In this document: one piece after another, positions 1-13,000 of the stretch
How the letters are laid out: every line of letters begins with the position of its first letter
Numbering within the stretch: the stretch's first letter is position 1
Origin: Bradysia coprophila
Taxonomy: Eukaryota; Arthropoda; Insecta; Diptera; Sciaridae
NCBI RefSeq assembly: GCF_014529535.1
Contig: NW_023503372.1
Coordinates: 2,455,772-2,519,771, forward strand
Direction: 5' to 3'
Length of the DNA: 64,000 bases
Program-made: the position numbers and the translations under genes
Notes under the pieces: generated by a model
Databases searched by the model: none
What the model saw: only the letters and a program-made list of their open reading frames with translations
Told to the model about the DNA's origin: nothing

Positions 1-101
1 AGAATTTTAGTAGTTTCAAGAATTTAAGTTCTTCAAAATCTTAAAAATCCTCTAAAATTCCCGTAAGTCTTAACACGTTGCCGGTTATTGCGACTTGTCA
101 A

Positions 102-244
102 CTTTAGGCACAACGAAAAGTGCTAAAGGAGTCGAAGAATACCTCCAAATAAATTTCTAAAAATCAAAAATTTGACTTGTGATTTTTATAAATTTATTTT
201 GAGGTATTCCTCGACTTCCTTAGCACTTTGCGGTGTGCCTAAAG
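102..244. repeat. Foldback (MITE-like) element, ~52-bp arms
   Basis: The left arm (CTTTAGGCAC... at 102) is answered by a reverse-complement arm ending ...GTGCCTAAAG at 244. The arms pair over roughly 50 bases with a few mismatches and a short AT-rich centre. No open frame lies inside. I see no convincing target-site duplication, so the superfamily is not assigned. A non-autonomous DNA transposon is the likeliest identity. Confidence 0.6.
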
Positions 245-3200
245 GGCCTGCTCGAGCACTATCAACTACGTGTTAAAAGGTTGCGTGATTCTTGAAAAAA
301 GGCCATGGTGTGGACCCGTCAAGAAAGCTTCACCCATTTCTCATCTCTAATTTAACCAAAGTTAAAAGGAAGAGTGTCTTAATCGGTTGAGACCGATTAA
401 CAAGCTTCATCTCAATTTACATTTTCACTAAAAAAAACTTCAACAATCTGATTACATGAAAATTTTGACCGTAAAACCCTGTGGTAAAAGAATACCAATT
501 CGATGAATAATACATGGACTGGAAAACATTCGAAAATAAATTGTAAGCCCGCAAGCATTTTAGTACAGTAATAAATACAGTAGGAAAAGAAAAGCAAATA
601 AAATACGAAAAAGAAACATTTGTTAAAGCTAATATCAGCAAATCAGCACTCCCCTTTTTACTTATATCGAAAGGAAGTCAGCAGTTTTTCTCTAACACTT
701 CCTCATTTACGATAACAAAATAAGATTTTGTAAAGATTGTAACACACGATTGCAGAGACCGACTAGATTTTTCTGAACAGAGCCAATGAAACATCCATTA
801 AACAAACAATGATAAAAAAATGGCGTGAAATTTTAACCTTTTGATGGAAAATCAGTTACGCCTAATCGCATTTCTAGCTATTTTATACGTAACGATGACT
901 CTTGATATAAAAAGGCATAAAGAACAAAACCTTCCAAACACACAGCCAATTTATTACGGTTTATTTACTCAAATCGTATATATAAAAAGTAGAGCCGAAA
1001 TATATTTACGATGTGATGTTGATCAACAGATAAAACAAACCAACCCATAAGCACACGACGACGACGATATACCTCCAGACTAATACCCAGTATAATCGAA
1101 TTCATGAATCAAACCGATGCAAAATTATTGAACACAAAGTGACCCATTGATTTGCCCTTTCTTTTTCGTATATAAATCTTATTAACAAAAATCCAAAGTT
1201 TTATAAATGACTCAGCTGGTATATGGTATACCTACATACGAAATATATCAAATAAACATTCGGAATGAATGCTTCGTGTATCATAGTAAAAATGCAGTTC
1301 TCTGTAATATGATCAAACACAAAATGTTTCGTTTACTTTAGTTGTTTACTTCGGCTTTACGTTTCATTTAAACATTCAGTGTGTGTTCGTTCAATATAGA
1401 AAAATATAAATACGAAAATGAATATTACTCTCTTCACATGGGACTCCAGAACCGTTTGTTCATTTTCCACACGAGTAAACCGGTTTTCGTTTAGTGACGC
1501 GGCGTCGCGCGAATGTAAGAAACTGGTTCATGTCGTATCGTATCTCTAGATTTTTCTTAACATAACCTTTTATACCAGCTCTGTCGTTGATGGCTTCTAA
1601 TGAAATGTAATTTAATGGACGACACACTGTTAGAAAATGTGTGAATAAAATGCGAAAATATCGTCGGTCGTTCCTTTTGTTCGATCTGTCCTTTATTCCA
1701 TTCGTCGACAATTGTATACAACCAACATTGTCACATTTTATCAATGAGACCGACTTTATCAAGAATTGAGGAAAGAAGTGCTGCATCAAACAACAACAAC
1801 CAACCGATCTTTCTCTTTTAAAAAACCCATTTCAGTTAAATTTCTTATTTACATTCGAGGAAAAAGAGATTATACTGTGTGTTGTGTGGGCATACCATCA
1901 TCATCGGTGCGCATTCGATTAAGATAAGTAACGAATTGTCAGTGTGCTTTTCTGCTTGATGTTAAAATAACCTACGTAATAAGAATAAGCTTGGCTCTTC
2001 TGCATCGTGCGATTTGGAAAACCAGTTTTCGCTGTTCATTTAAAGGGAACACACGATTTATTCATATTTTCTGTTTGTTTTCAATGTTATAAATAGCATG
2101 TAATGCCACAAACAGAAATTAAATTATCTTAATGTTACCATAATGAAAATAAAATAAAATTGTTAGTACCGACGTAGTACCTAAGCACTTTTCAAATGTA
2201 TACATCAAATTGAAACACCAATCACAAATCGCATTTTTCATTGTTTTAAATCGAAAAATTCAACTGGAAATGTATAACAATTAACATGTGTGTGAAACAC
2301 AGAATGAGCGATATGCATGCATATTATTGGAATTGTAATACACTCAATTTATACAAAACCATTCAGTATATTAAATGTTATAATAATGCAGAAAGCTAGT
2401 TAAAAGTTAATTGATTGAGGTCAATTCTCATACACAAAGAAGGCATTCAAGTTGGTTTTAGGTATAGTAAATATATTAGAATGCAGAATTGTTCTCCAAA
2501 CGATTATTGTATGAATTAGCGTGACTCATTTCATATTGATTCATTGATACAGAAATTGAGGTATGAGTTAATCAGAGTTTGCGTTTTCGTTGTTATTGTA
2601 GCACTATTTCAAACACCTTCTCTTTGAGAAGTTGCAAGCGAGACATTGTGTTCAAATTGTATGTTACACACCATGTATAACACCAAAGAATGAAAGATTA
2701 TTGCAGAGCAGAGAAACACAAATTATCAACTTAATGAACTCAAAGAGCGCGAAAAAAATTGATTTTTGAGGTATTTTGGTTCGTATTAAGTTACTTACAT
2801 CAACTTAGCCGGAAGTTTGCGAAGGTTGTCACGGTAGAAAATGAAATAAATTGGTAGATAAGGTAATGTTGTCGATATTTAAATGAAAAATAGGTCAACT
2901 ATAACGCGCAATAGTAATGACACGTTTACACAGTACGAAATACAGCTTCACGTGCTAACGTAAATTTATAGTCCGAAATTCATTCCTCTTTTAAAGACTG
3001 CCAATTACAGTTAAGACGTTAACTTGGAATGAGTCAAATCCTGACATTTTTCTAAATGTTAAATGACATTTCTTCCAAGTGAGGGTCTTAATTCTAACTA
3101 TTTGGATCCAAACTGTCATTTCATATGCTATATCCATGCTACTATACTAATCTGCTGAGCGCATTTGTATGCAATATTTAAGATTTTTCTGAATAATCGA

Positions 3201-3289
3201 AGTACTAGATTAAACCGTGATAGAACGAGTAAACCTGTTCTGATTATTCAGAAACAGCCGTAGGTAGCTCACATTGACATAAAAGAGTT

Positions 3290-3415
3290 TAAAAATTTCA
3301 CCTGTTGCCTCCAGGTAATGTATGTTATCTGTATTTTTATTTAGAGAGCTACAGCTGTGTAGTAGCAATTGTAGGTTACCTAGAGTAAAAGTCACCTGCA
3401 ACAGGTGAAATTTCA
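3290..3415. repeat. Small imperfect inverted repeat
   Basis: AAATTTCACCTGTTGC near 3292 is matched by GCAACAGGTGAAATTT near 3398, with a further AGGTAA/TTACCT pairing inside. The arms are short (about 16 bp plus patches), so it may be an eroded foldback element or chance. Confidence 0.35.
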
Positions 3416-3817
3416 ACTGTTTTTTGTCAGTTCGGATTTGACAATCTTTTGGAATATTTGTGGTTTAAAAATCAGCAACACTTGGACCCCTTACATGGAA
3501 TTTTTCTAGCTATTACATCGCACTGGTATCCACCATTCAGGCGAGATATCAATAGAGCACCTGACTTTCCTTTGAGATACTCTCATCCTTCCCATGTGTT
3601 CCGAAATTACGTTAAGCGGTTAAGACTCGTTATTATTACGAAGTTATTACGAACGAAGTCGCTATAAGCCGTTAAAGGCTGTTAGTGAGGTATCTGAACA
3701 AACAGACAATTAATTCCTACGTTGGACCGCATTTTTTGAGATTATTCTGTTCTTTGATTTAATAACATCATTCTATCATCAACACCTTAGCCTATAAAGG
3801 CTCCAGCTTCCGAGCAG

Positions 3818-3879
3818 ATATCGACAGCCTGAAAGTCATATCGACAGCCTGAAAGTCATATCGACAGCCTGAAAGTCAT
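3818..3879. repeat. Tandem repeat, 20-bp unit x3
   Basis: Three uninterrupted, identical copies of ATATCGACAGCCTGAAAGTC follow each other head to tail. Identity between units implies a recent expansion. No gene is evident around it. Confidence 0.9.
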
Positions 3880-6800
3880 TGTCGTTTATGATTTAGAGAT
3901 CTACATTGTAGACTGCACAACACAACAGCAAATTGCATAAATTTCTCTACGATTCCCAATTTTCGTATTGCTACGGCGACGGCCGTTCGATGCATCAGGA
4001 ATGTAATGGCTCATCGACTTAGGGAGAAACACTAATTTAACTAAATAGATATTGGCTTGTTTAAATTGTGTGACTTCACTTACAATTTCCAGATTTAACG
4101 GTTAAACAAGCCGGCTAACTGAAAACGTTCTATTACACAAACGTGATTTTTGGAATCTTTTGCAAAAAATTGAATGGTATTCGTATTCCTACGTGACTTC
4201 ATAAAGGGAAATTTGCCAAAGAAAAATACGAAATTGCAAAAAGGGAAAATGTACACTCGGTACGGAGTCGGTTAGCCCATTCCAGAAACGTATATTTGTT
4301 GAAAATCGTTTTATACTGTGTGTGGTGTATGATCAGGGAATCACTAGACGCGAGTACCACAAACGAAAATGTAATTTATTGTTCAATGGAAAAAGAAAGA
4401 ATTCCATTCAACATCATAAATTATTCTCATTATTATTTTTATTATAAAAACAGTTCACAGGATGAAGAGTTTATCGAATTATTATTTTTCTACATTGAGT
4501 CGTCTACAGACTATAAAATTAAAAGTTCCGAATCGAAAAAACCATGATCGGAATTTCATTATTTTTCATTTTTTTTTTCGTTCTTTTTATTAGTAGATTC
4601 TATTACTTTGGTTGAACAAATAAGATTTCCAGACACACCTGTGTGTGTATTTTCTACGTTTTTAATTCATTTTTTTTTTAAGGAATGTCTGATAAGAGAT
4701 GGGCATAAACATAATAGGAAATTACGATTGCATAATGAATTGAGTGAGTATATTAAGACCACATGATAAAAAGTGGAAGAGAAGAATCTTTTTGTGTTAT
4801 TGAAATGTTCATTTGATTAACCAATAAATACGCCAGAAAGGGGTAATCTACGTGGTGAATAAAAAGAAATAATTTAGGAAGTGAAAGAAACACCGTGTGT
4901 GAAGTGAATGCAAGTCATAATACGACGCAAAGAAAACCAGTTTCTTAAGTAGAGAATTGTTACCTCTTTGAGTTAATATATTAAAAAAATGTATTGAAGT
5001 GTTATCCTCAAAGAAAAACGGATAAGATATAACCCAACAACATTAACACCATGCTTTTTTTGAAAAGGGTACGACGAAATAAATAACCAAACGCATAACG
5101 ACATTAGTCTGAAAAGATACATGGAATTTCTTTTAAAGATTCACCCGATCCACTGGGTCTTTTTCTACGCGTTTCTATTGTGGATGAAATAAAATTTGAA
5201 GAAAAAAAAAACTTGTTTCGTTGTAACGACCCTTCCTTTTTCGTCTTAGAATTTTATTTGAGTTGTTAAGATCCCCAGACCGATATAATTATAGTAATTC
5301 GGTTTATTAAATTAATATAATTTGGACTTATACAAATTTGAAATTAGATCGGGTTTCGCCTGTGGCGTTATAATATACGTAGCAATAAAATATGATCAGA
5401 CGGAAAATGTTTTGATTTGAATATAAAAAATTGTCTGCTTTGCATTTCTTTAACCAGCTTCACAGTGTTGAAATAAATTGATGCGATCCACGAATGGAAT
5501 AATAATAAAAAAAAACCTTCAACTGAAGCCATAGAAAATGACATTCTTATTCCTTTTAGAAATTCATGGAATTGAGGTGGTAATTAAATGAAAACTTTCC
5601 GAGCAACAGAGATAAGATTTATAAATTAAAACTCAAATCTATTCCGACACAAACGTTTTTCAAACAAACAACATTGTAATAATCCATTACCCACGGAATG
5701 GATCTCGCTGGGTAACGAAATAAAGATCAAGTTTACTTCGCTCACGAAACAGACAATGAAATTGGTGCGCATTTTAATTAATATTTATCTTAAAATGTTT
5801 TCTTAATTAATTCGCATAAATTTTTTGGTCTAAGAACTGGATCAAGCATTCCTACAGAGTGTTGTTATTTCGCTTATTACACGGTAAATATACTTCACTT
5901 CAAGTAGTCAGATTGTAGTTTTAAAGAGTCATTAAATTATGACATGAAGTCAAACCAGTCATGATTTGTACTGTGAAACGTTTTTCATTGAATGATGTTG
6001 TTGTAGAAAAGATTTGGTAAATGACGTTGCATAATTCTTGGGTATGAGACGTTTTAGCCGATTATTAATTATGATCACTTAACTATATCCCACCAGCCCA
6101 GTATCTGTGCAAACTAATTTGTCCTTTAGTAAGACACATTTTGTGTACAAAGCAAATATACTTTTACACCCAAACACATTTTCGTGTCGTATAAGCTTTT
6201 CAGTCATGACATACAAATTGCAACATTTTCTTTTCCATTGAAATTGGTTTGAAAATTTATTCAAATAAATCAATAAAAATGTTATTAAGTAGACACACAA
6301 TGTCATCATCATCCATCTCGTTTAATTCATAAGATTTTTTTTCTCGTATTATTACACATCGTTATAAACGTGAAGTGTTGATTCATCTAAATATGGAATC
6401 CATAAAATTCCGTTTAAAGTGCTTCTGGTTATCTGAAATGAAGTTTTGTTGTGAAGTGAAATTGTAATTTGAAGAATTTCCCATTTAGGTTAAATGATGT
6501 TTTCGGCGATTGGTGTGAAGAATTGTTTTAAATTGGATGTGTCGTATAATTAAGATTAATCCGATCGCTTAATTATTAACGAAGATGAAGAAGGTCTTGG
6601 TACTACACCTTGAGATAAAAAGAAGACTAAGTTCCGATGAATATGTAGTGTTTCTCCCACAAGAAACTTAAAAAGATCTCTTCATTATAGATTCGTTTAC
6701 GAAACAAACAGTTGGTATTTGATATACATACATATAGGAGTCACAGAACATTATGTGTCCACTGTGCTTGCGGAGTTCTTGAAATCATTTTTCGCTAGAG

Positions 6801-9800
6801 TTCGACTCTTGGCAGAGGAATGATACCGACTCCGCCTCCGACTCAAAGAAACGATATCATCTCTAAAATAAAGAAAATTGGACCGATATCTAAAAACGTG
6901 TCACACCTGTACAGGAAGAACCAGAAGAGAAAAAGGGGTAAGGGATAATTATATCAATATTTGAACTCTGATTTTCCTCCACATTTTTTAACTCTTTTTT
7001 TTGAAATTCTTCAGGTAAATCAAATTTCCTGTCTAAAATATCGATTTGTTTTTTTATTTAAAATCAAAATTGACTGTAAGCCTAAATTTGCCCAAAGGAA
7101 GTAGTAAGAAATGCTGAATAACTGTTACACTTAAAAAAATTTACTTTATATCACATTTTCGTTTTCAACAGATTCTACATAATTTCTAGATTCACAGATT
7201 TGACAGTCTTGATATTGAATGGTTTTTTGGTTTGTATCCCAGTAAACTGGTCGTTACATGTGTGCGACAAAAATTTCGACTGGGAAAAAATTCAAATATT
7301 TCATTCAATATAACAGCTGTCAGAGTCTGTGGGACTAGAAATATCAGATCCTACATAAAACAAAAATGTGATATTAACTAATTTTTGATAGCTGTATTTT
7401 TGGCATTCTTTTTTTTTGCATTTAGCACGATAAATGAACTGAAGTGTACCATTCTAAGCAAAGCTGTACTTTATTTGCTATCGACGTCTGGTCTACCATT
7501 CTAAACCAAACTATAATTTAAGTGTTATCGACAGCAATGACAATATACATCGAAGTATATGTTCGAATGAATGAAGTAATAGATTTTGTTTGTTACAAAA
7601 ACCAAACGATACCTTCAACAAAAGAAGTAACAGTTTTACTACCACGTTATACTTGAACAGTAACAGATTAACCTGTTATATATAATATGACGATATCTAA
7701 GTTATGTCAAGACGTTTTTGACAATCTATGTGACAAATAACTTAAAAATTTCCTCTCAGCTTACGAAATTCGATTAAAGCTAACGAGAGTAATTTATGAC
7801 TAAATCAATATCTATCGACATGATTGAAGTGAATGACTGTTCAAATATTGAAACGTTCAAATTGTTATCGACTCTGGCAAATTTGTAAATGCTCATCACA
7901 TTTACATGAAGCGTTATCAGCATGAAAAATTACTGAAATCAAAACTTTAATTTCGTTTACTGATCAATTACGTGATGTAATTCGATGAGAACATTGTTTT
8001 AAACACATTTTGTTAGGATTCAATCAATCAAAACATTTTGATGACAAATGAAAAATAAACAAAAATTAAATTCTTTCCGCGTGCTCGATCGAGGTTAGAC
8101 TCTTTCCGAACGAATATATATGTTATGCAACGACAAAGAAAAGTGAGAACTGTGTTCGTATAAAACTTGTTTGTTTTCTGATGCAGTATCGCTGCACTGT
8201 AAGCTAAATCGATTATAAAAATCGATTTTTGTTTATTTTGATAAGTCGTATCACTATTATGTCGAAAATGTGAGTTCCTTTGTGGAAGCAAAATATAAAT
8301 TTATTTGAAAACCGTTCATATTCTCACGTGTCGCCTAATTGTTTAATAAAATAACTTTATAATTGATTTAACAACAGTCTAACGATGCGCCAGTTCGTCT
8401 GTTGGCACCAGCTGTAATGTAATTACAATTTTTCTTTAACAAAAAATAGTCACAAGACTAATTGTGCGAGCAATTGAGCTAAAATAAAAAAAAGGCTATT
8501 GTCGCCATTCGGGGAGGGGAAAAAACTCAATTTAAGAGACTTCATTTCAGCAATTTACTTAATTGCATACAATTTATTCAAGCGATAAAATATACAAAAT
8601 GTCTTGCTTAAATGATTGTATGTAGTAAAACTTGACGAACAATTAATTTTAAAGAGATCTACACACACTTTCACTATAATTAATTTTATAAAAATAAAAT
8701 TAAAACTAAAAAAAAATACGAAATTGCTCTAATGTTAAGTCGAGCTTTAAAACGCATTTAACAATATGCTCTAAATACACTGTGCGTAATCAAGTGATTA
8801 TAAAAGAGAGAAAATTGAAGCCTCGACTTTTTAATTAATAAAAATATGTTTTTTAGTGTTGTTATGCATGCAAACAAACTTATAGAATGGATGGAAAATA
8901 TTTGTGTAAAAAAAAATTAATTACACTCGAGCTCGGCTGGTGGGTCTGGGTATTCTATATAAATATATCTCATTTAAACAAAACAAAAACTGTTTCATCC
9001 ATAAATTTATTAGTTTTTATTCAAATTTTTAGCTGTTGTTGCATGGTTTTTCTTTTCCATTATTTATTTCAATATATGAATTGAGTGTATATAAGTAACC
9101 TACGTTTAACTAATGGATTTATATTTCCGTGTAAAACTGCTGAAACGTAACGTGGCCATTGCTTTGTGTGAATTTTCTCTTTTTTTTATTGGGTTATGTG
9201 TAGATTTGAGGTTAAAAATGGTAATTTTTTGGAAGGCTTTTGTATTTATATGTTTTTTTCTTCTTCGATTGCGTTTTATTTTATGAATAAATTCTGTTTT
9301 TATTATGATTTTTGATTTTCAGTTATATTTTGTACATAAATAATAATAATGCCGGGTTTGTTAACACAATCTTGCACACACATTTATAGATGTGTTACAC
9401 TAATGCTTACAGCATGTATCTATTGTGTTCTATGGATTAAATTTCCATATCATGAATAACGAATAAATTGTTACTCTTGTGTCCAATTTATATTGTCAAT
9501 AAAAGTTCGACGATTTTTTTTTCATTGTTTTCAAACTCATTGTATTTCGAAGAAGTGATGTAAATTTAAATGTAATTTACAGAGTTCAACGATTGGCACA
9601 TTGATCATAATGTGGAATTAAACACTCGTTACATTACGGATAATTTATATTCAGTTTATCAAGTAGACTGAATCACCTAAATCTAAGTGTTTTCAACGAA
9701 TTCAATTTCAATGTTTATCCGTAACTCATTGAGTATGGAGAATTCTGTAATGGACTAATTTCCATCTATTTTACCGGGAGTCAGATAAAGGTATTAAAAA

Positions 9801-9902
9801 TATTAAGGTTTTATTTGTGGAGGTTACGCCAACCGATGACTAGGCGGCGTCGGGTAATTTGGCAAACCATACAAATTTTTGGTGTGCGAGATTCACCTCT
9901 AA

Positions 9903-10066
9903 GGGACCATTCATAAATGACGTCCGCGTTCTGGTGGAGGGGGGGACTCAAGAAAACGTGACGGCCCTAACAAAATTGGGTCAAGTTTGACCATTTTTGA
10001 GTGACGATGGGGTAGGGGGAGTCTAAAATCGACCAAAAGTAGTGAACGTCATTTATGAATGGCCCC
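9903..10066. mobile_element. PIF/Harbinger-type MITE with TAA target duplication
   Basis: The terminal inverted repeats start GGGACCATTCATAAATGACG at 9903 and end with its near-complement ...CATTTATGAATGGCCCC at 10066. TAA stands on both sides (9900-9902 and 10067-10069). A 3-bp TWA duplication plus a GGG-starting terminus is the hallmark of PIF/Harbinger. At 164 bp it has no transposase and would need one supplied in trans. The terminal motif closely resembles one I remember as common in insect genomes. Confidence 0.75.
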
Positions 10067-10069
10067 TAA

Positions 10070-13000
10070 GGAGCGAATCTGGCACAGTCATGACTTTTCG
10101 TTACATGCAGTAAAAGGACGCATAAAATCTTAAAATTTATTTTTAAAAACTTGAAAAGTTAAAGTCAATCCTTAAAACTAGACGGGGGCAATCTACTGAC
10201 ATTCCAAGAAAAAATTTCTCCAAACAAGAGAAAATTCTCAAAAACGAAGAAGATCCTCGATTTTTTTTTTCGAAAAATCAAAAAAAAAATATTTTTAAAT
10301 CGGAGGAAAATTTCCTTGGTAAATCCTCTAAAACTCATAGAAAATCGTTTTCCTCTGTCAACGAAATTTACTAATATTACTCGATTTTACTATAGTCCCC
10401 TCGTATTTACCCGAAAATCCAATCCGATTACCCTCAAAACGTTGTTAATTACCAAAGCAATTTACTTTTGGTATTCCATACGACGTTGGCTGTTGGTAGT
10501 TTCAATTATCTCTATGCATTTCTTCAAATAATCAAATTATTATTTAATCAAACGGAAACAGAGCATTTATGGCTAACTATCAACCATTTACACTAATAGT
10601 GTTTTTATGGTTGATGTTCCACTTGGTTAAAATTTCACAGGGAAATGTTGTTGAGAAGTGGAGGTTTTTGCACAGATTTTAAGAATCAAAAGACCGATGT
10701 TGTCATGCTGTAAAATCCGCTATAATCAATTTCAAAAATATTATTTGTTAGCCGCTTGTAGAAGTAGAATTCTCAACAGACACACTGCCGCTTGTAGACG
10801 TGGAAATTTCACTCAACAGACCCCACTAAAGGACATTCTTCATTTATTAATTATCGGATAAAATGGAAGCAACAGATTTTATTTCACAAATATTAACGGA
10901 TATGAAAATAATACCTTTGTGGGTAATAGAAGGGTCTGATTAAAAACATCCACATCCGAAGTTCGCTTAGATTATGTTTTGGTATACATTATTCGATGGA
11001 TCACACAAAAGACGCTGCTGACTCTTTTCATTTCAAATTTTTTAAAGGTTATTCGATACTTTAGGTTATGAGCTCGGTTATGAGTAAAATTATAAAAACT
11101 AAAATTTTATTCAACAAGAAAAAAAATCGGTTTCCTTTTCCCTTTCGTTTCGATAAACTGTATTTACATTTTATAAATTACATACACAGACTCTTACACA
11201 GACTAATTATCTGAGGTAGTTAATCTGTTTACTATTTTCTAACTACCATTCTAATTGTTGTCTTCACGATGAAAATCTTCGGTAAAAGCCTGACATTAAG
11301 TGGGAAAAAAATTGTTTCGACAAGATAAATTATGGTCTTTTGTAGTTTATAATTTTTCAAGTTGCTGATGACAGCAAACAGAGACTGTTTTCTCCCTTAA
11401 AGTCATTACCGTAGACCAAAGCGCATATATAAAAAGAGAAAATTAGAAGAAGAAAAAAATCAGTAGGAAAATCAAAGAGATTATTATCACTTTGGGTTTT
11501 TAATACATAAATAAGTAGTTGTTGAGTGAGTCGGTTGCATTCTAATTCGTTATACGTTACTCATGATGAAATTGGAGAAAATAAAATGAAAGGAGAATAT
11601 ATTTTGTATACACAAAACAGAGTTACGGTACGGTATGCATACATTCGTGTGATGTGAAGTGAATCAAGCGACATCAAGTAGTAACCTTTCAGATAATAAT
11701 ACCTTTTTCAACCAGAAAAGTTGCTTCTTTTCATCGGTGTTTCATATGCGAAAATGTTAAACAGAATCTCTTCTTTCAAATGTTCGTTTTGATTGAAACA
11801 TTTTTTTTTGTCGTTGCTTAAATGATACTCCATTAATTTACTGTTACTGAAACCATAGACTATAAAATTGAATGCTATGTGTGTTGTGTGTATACGACCA
11901 TGTCATGTAGAAAATATTCTTTTTCCTTTTGTTCAGATTGCCAAGTATTAATTTAATGATATTAAAAAACCGTAATTCATAACTGAAATTCTAATGACAG
12001 CAAAATATCTGGTATCATGCATACACATATTTTAAGATGATGTCATTAAGAAGATATGTATTTATATCACAGATAGGATAGAAGATGTCTGGAAGTATGT
12101 AATATCATCGCATTAATAATGCTCTTCTATACACAAAGTTTGATTCACTGTATCAATTGCTATGTAGATTTAATAAGAGCGTAAACAGAGGCGGAACTGC
12201 ATTTTTGTCTTGTCACGAACTCAAGTGTCTTTTTTTCGATAAATAACTTAAATATGGATTTTCAATCCGTTCCGATAGTATCCGGAAAATTGATTAATAA
12301 ACAAAACCTATGTTTCGACTAGAACGTACAACTTTCACTACCAACTGATCGTTTCAACTAATAAAAAAAAAATATTGTTTTGGCCTTCTGATGCATATCT
12401 GTGCAGTGAGTCTTTCCATGGAATAGAAATTCAATTTTTAAAACAAAACAAAAATTAATTTACTAAATTCAAGCGACGGTCGATGACATTTTGGAAATTT
12501 TCTCAACTATGAAAAAGTTTCTAAATTTACTTTACAGGTGAGTGAAGAACCCATGCCGTTTAAAATTAATAAACTCTAAACAACGTCTTACTTTTAACGT
12601 ATCGACACGGGTTATCGCATGCATATTATAGTTACAAATACTTGTTGAGCATCTCTAAATTTAATTTGAAATTTTTTTAGACGTCGCCTGTTCGTCTGGA
12701 TATAACTTAAATGTTCATACGACGACATGTGTCAAAATAACAGCAGGTAAAATCGTAAAATAATTGTAAAATTTTACTGTTTGGTGCGGATTATCTATCC
12801 CAATCCCACATATTTCTTTATTATGTGAAAGATCTTTCCGACATTTCATTGACAGTAATCACATCCACAGACAAACAACGAGTCTATTACTTCTTCTGTT
12901 TAAGTATTTATCTTCAACAGATCGACGCAAAATCTATTCCTTCATCAGTTTTACCATACAATCTGCTATATAAAGGTCGACATTAGCCAGAGGTTGTCGC

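Larger units (their letters stand above)
245..9899. other. Gene-poor AT-rich intergenic or intronic DNA
   Basis: No open frame here has the splice context, composition or recognisable family sequence of a gene. The longest (minus strand, 1460-1789) looks like chance. The content is AT-rich simple sequence, homopolymer runs and small local repeats. It could be a long intron or regulatory domain of a neighbouring gene, which sequence reading alone cannot decide. Confidence 0.5.

Noticed and set aside
1460-1789. 109-codon minus-strand open frame
   Set aside because: No splice signals, no recognisable motif and basic, low-information translation; likely chance in AT-rich DNA.
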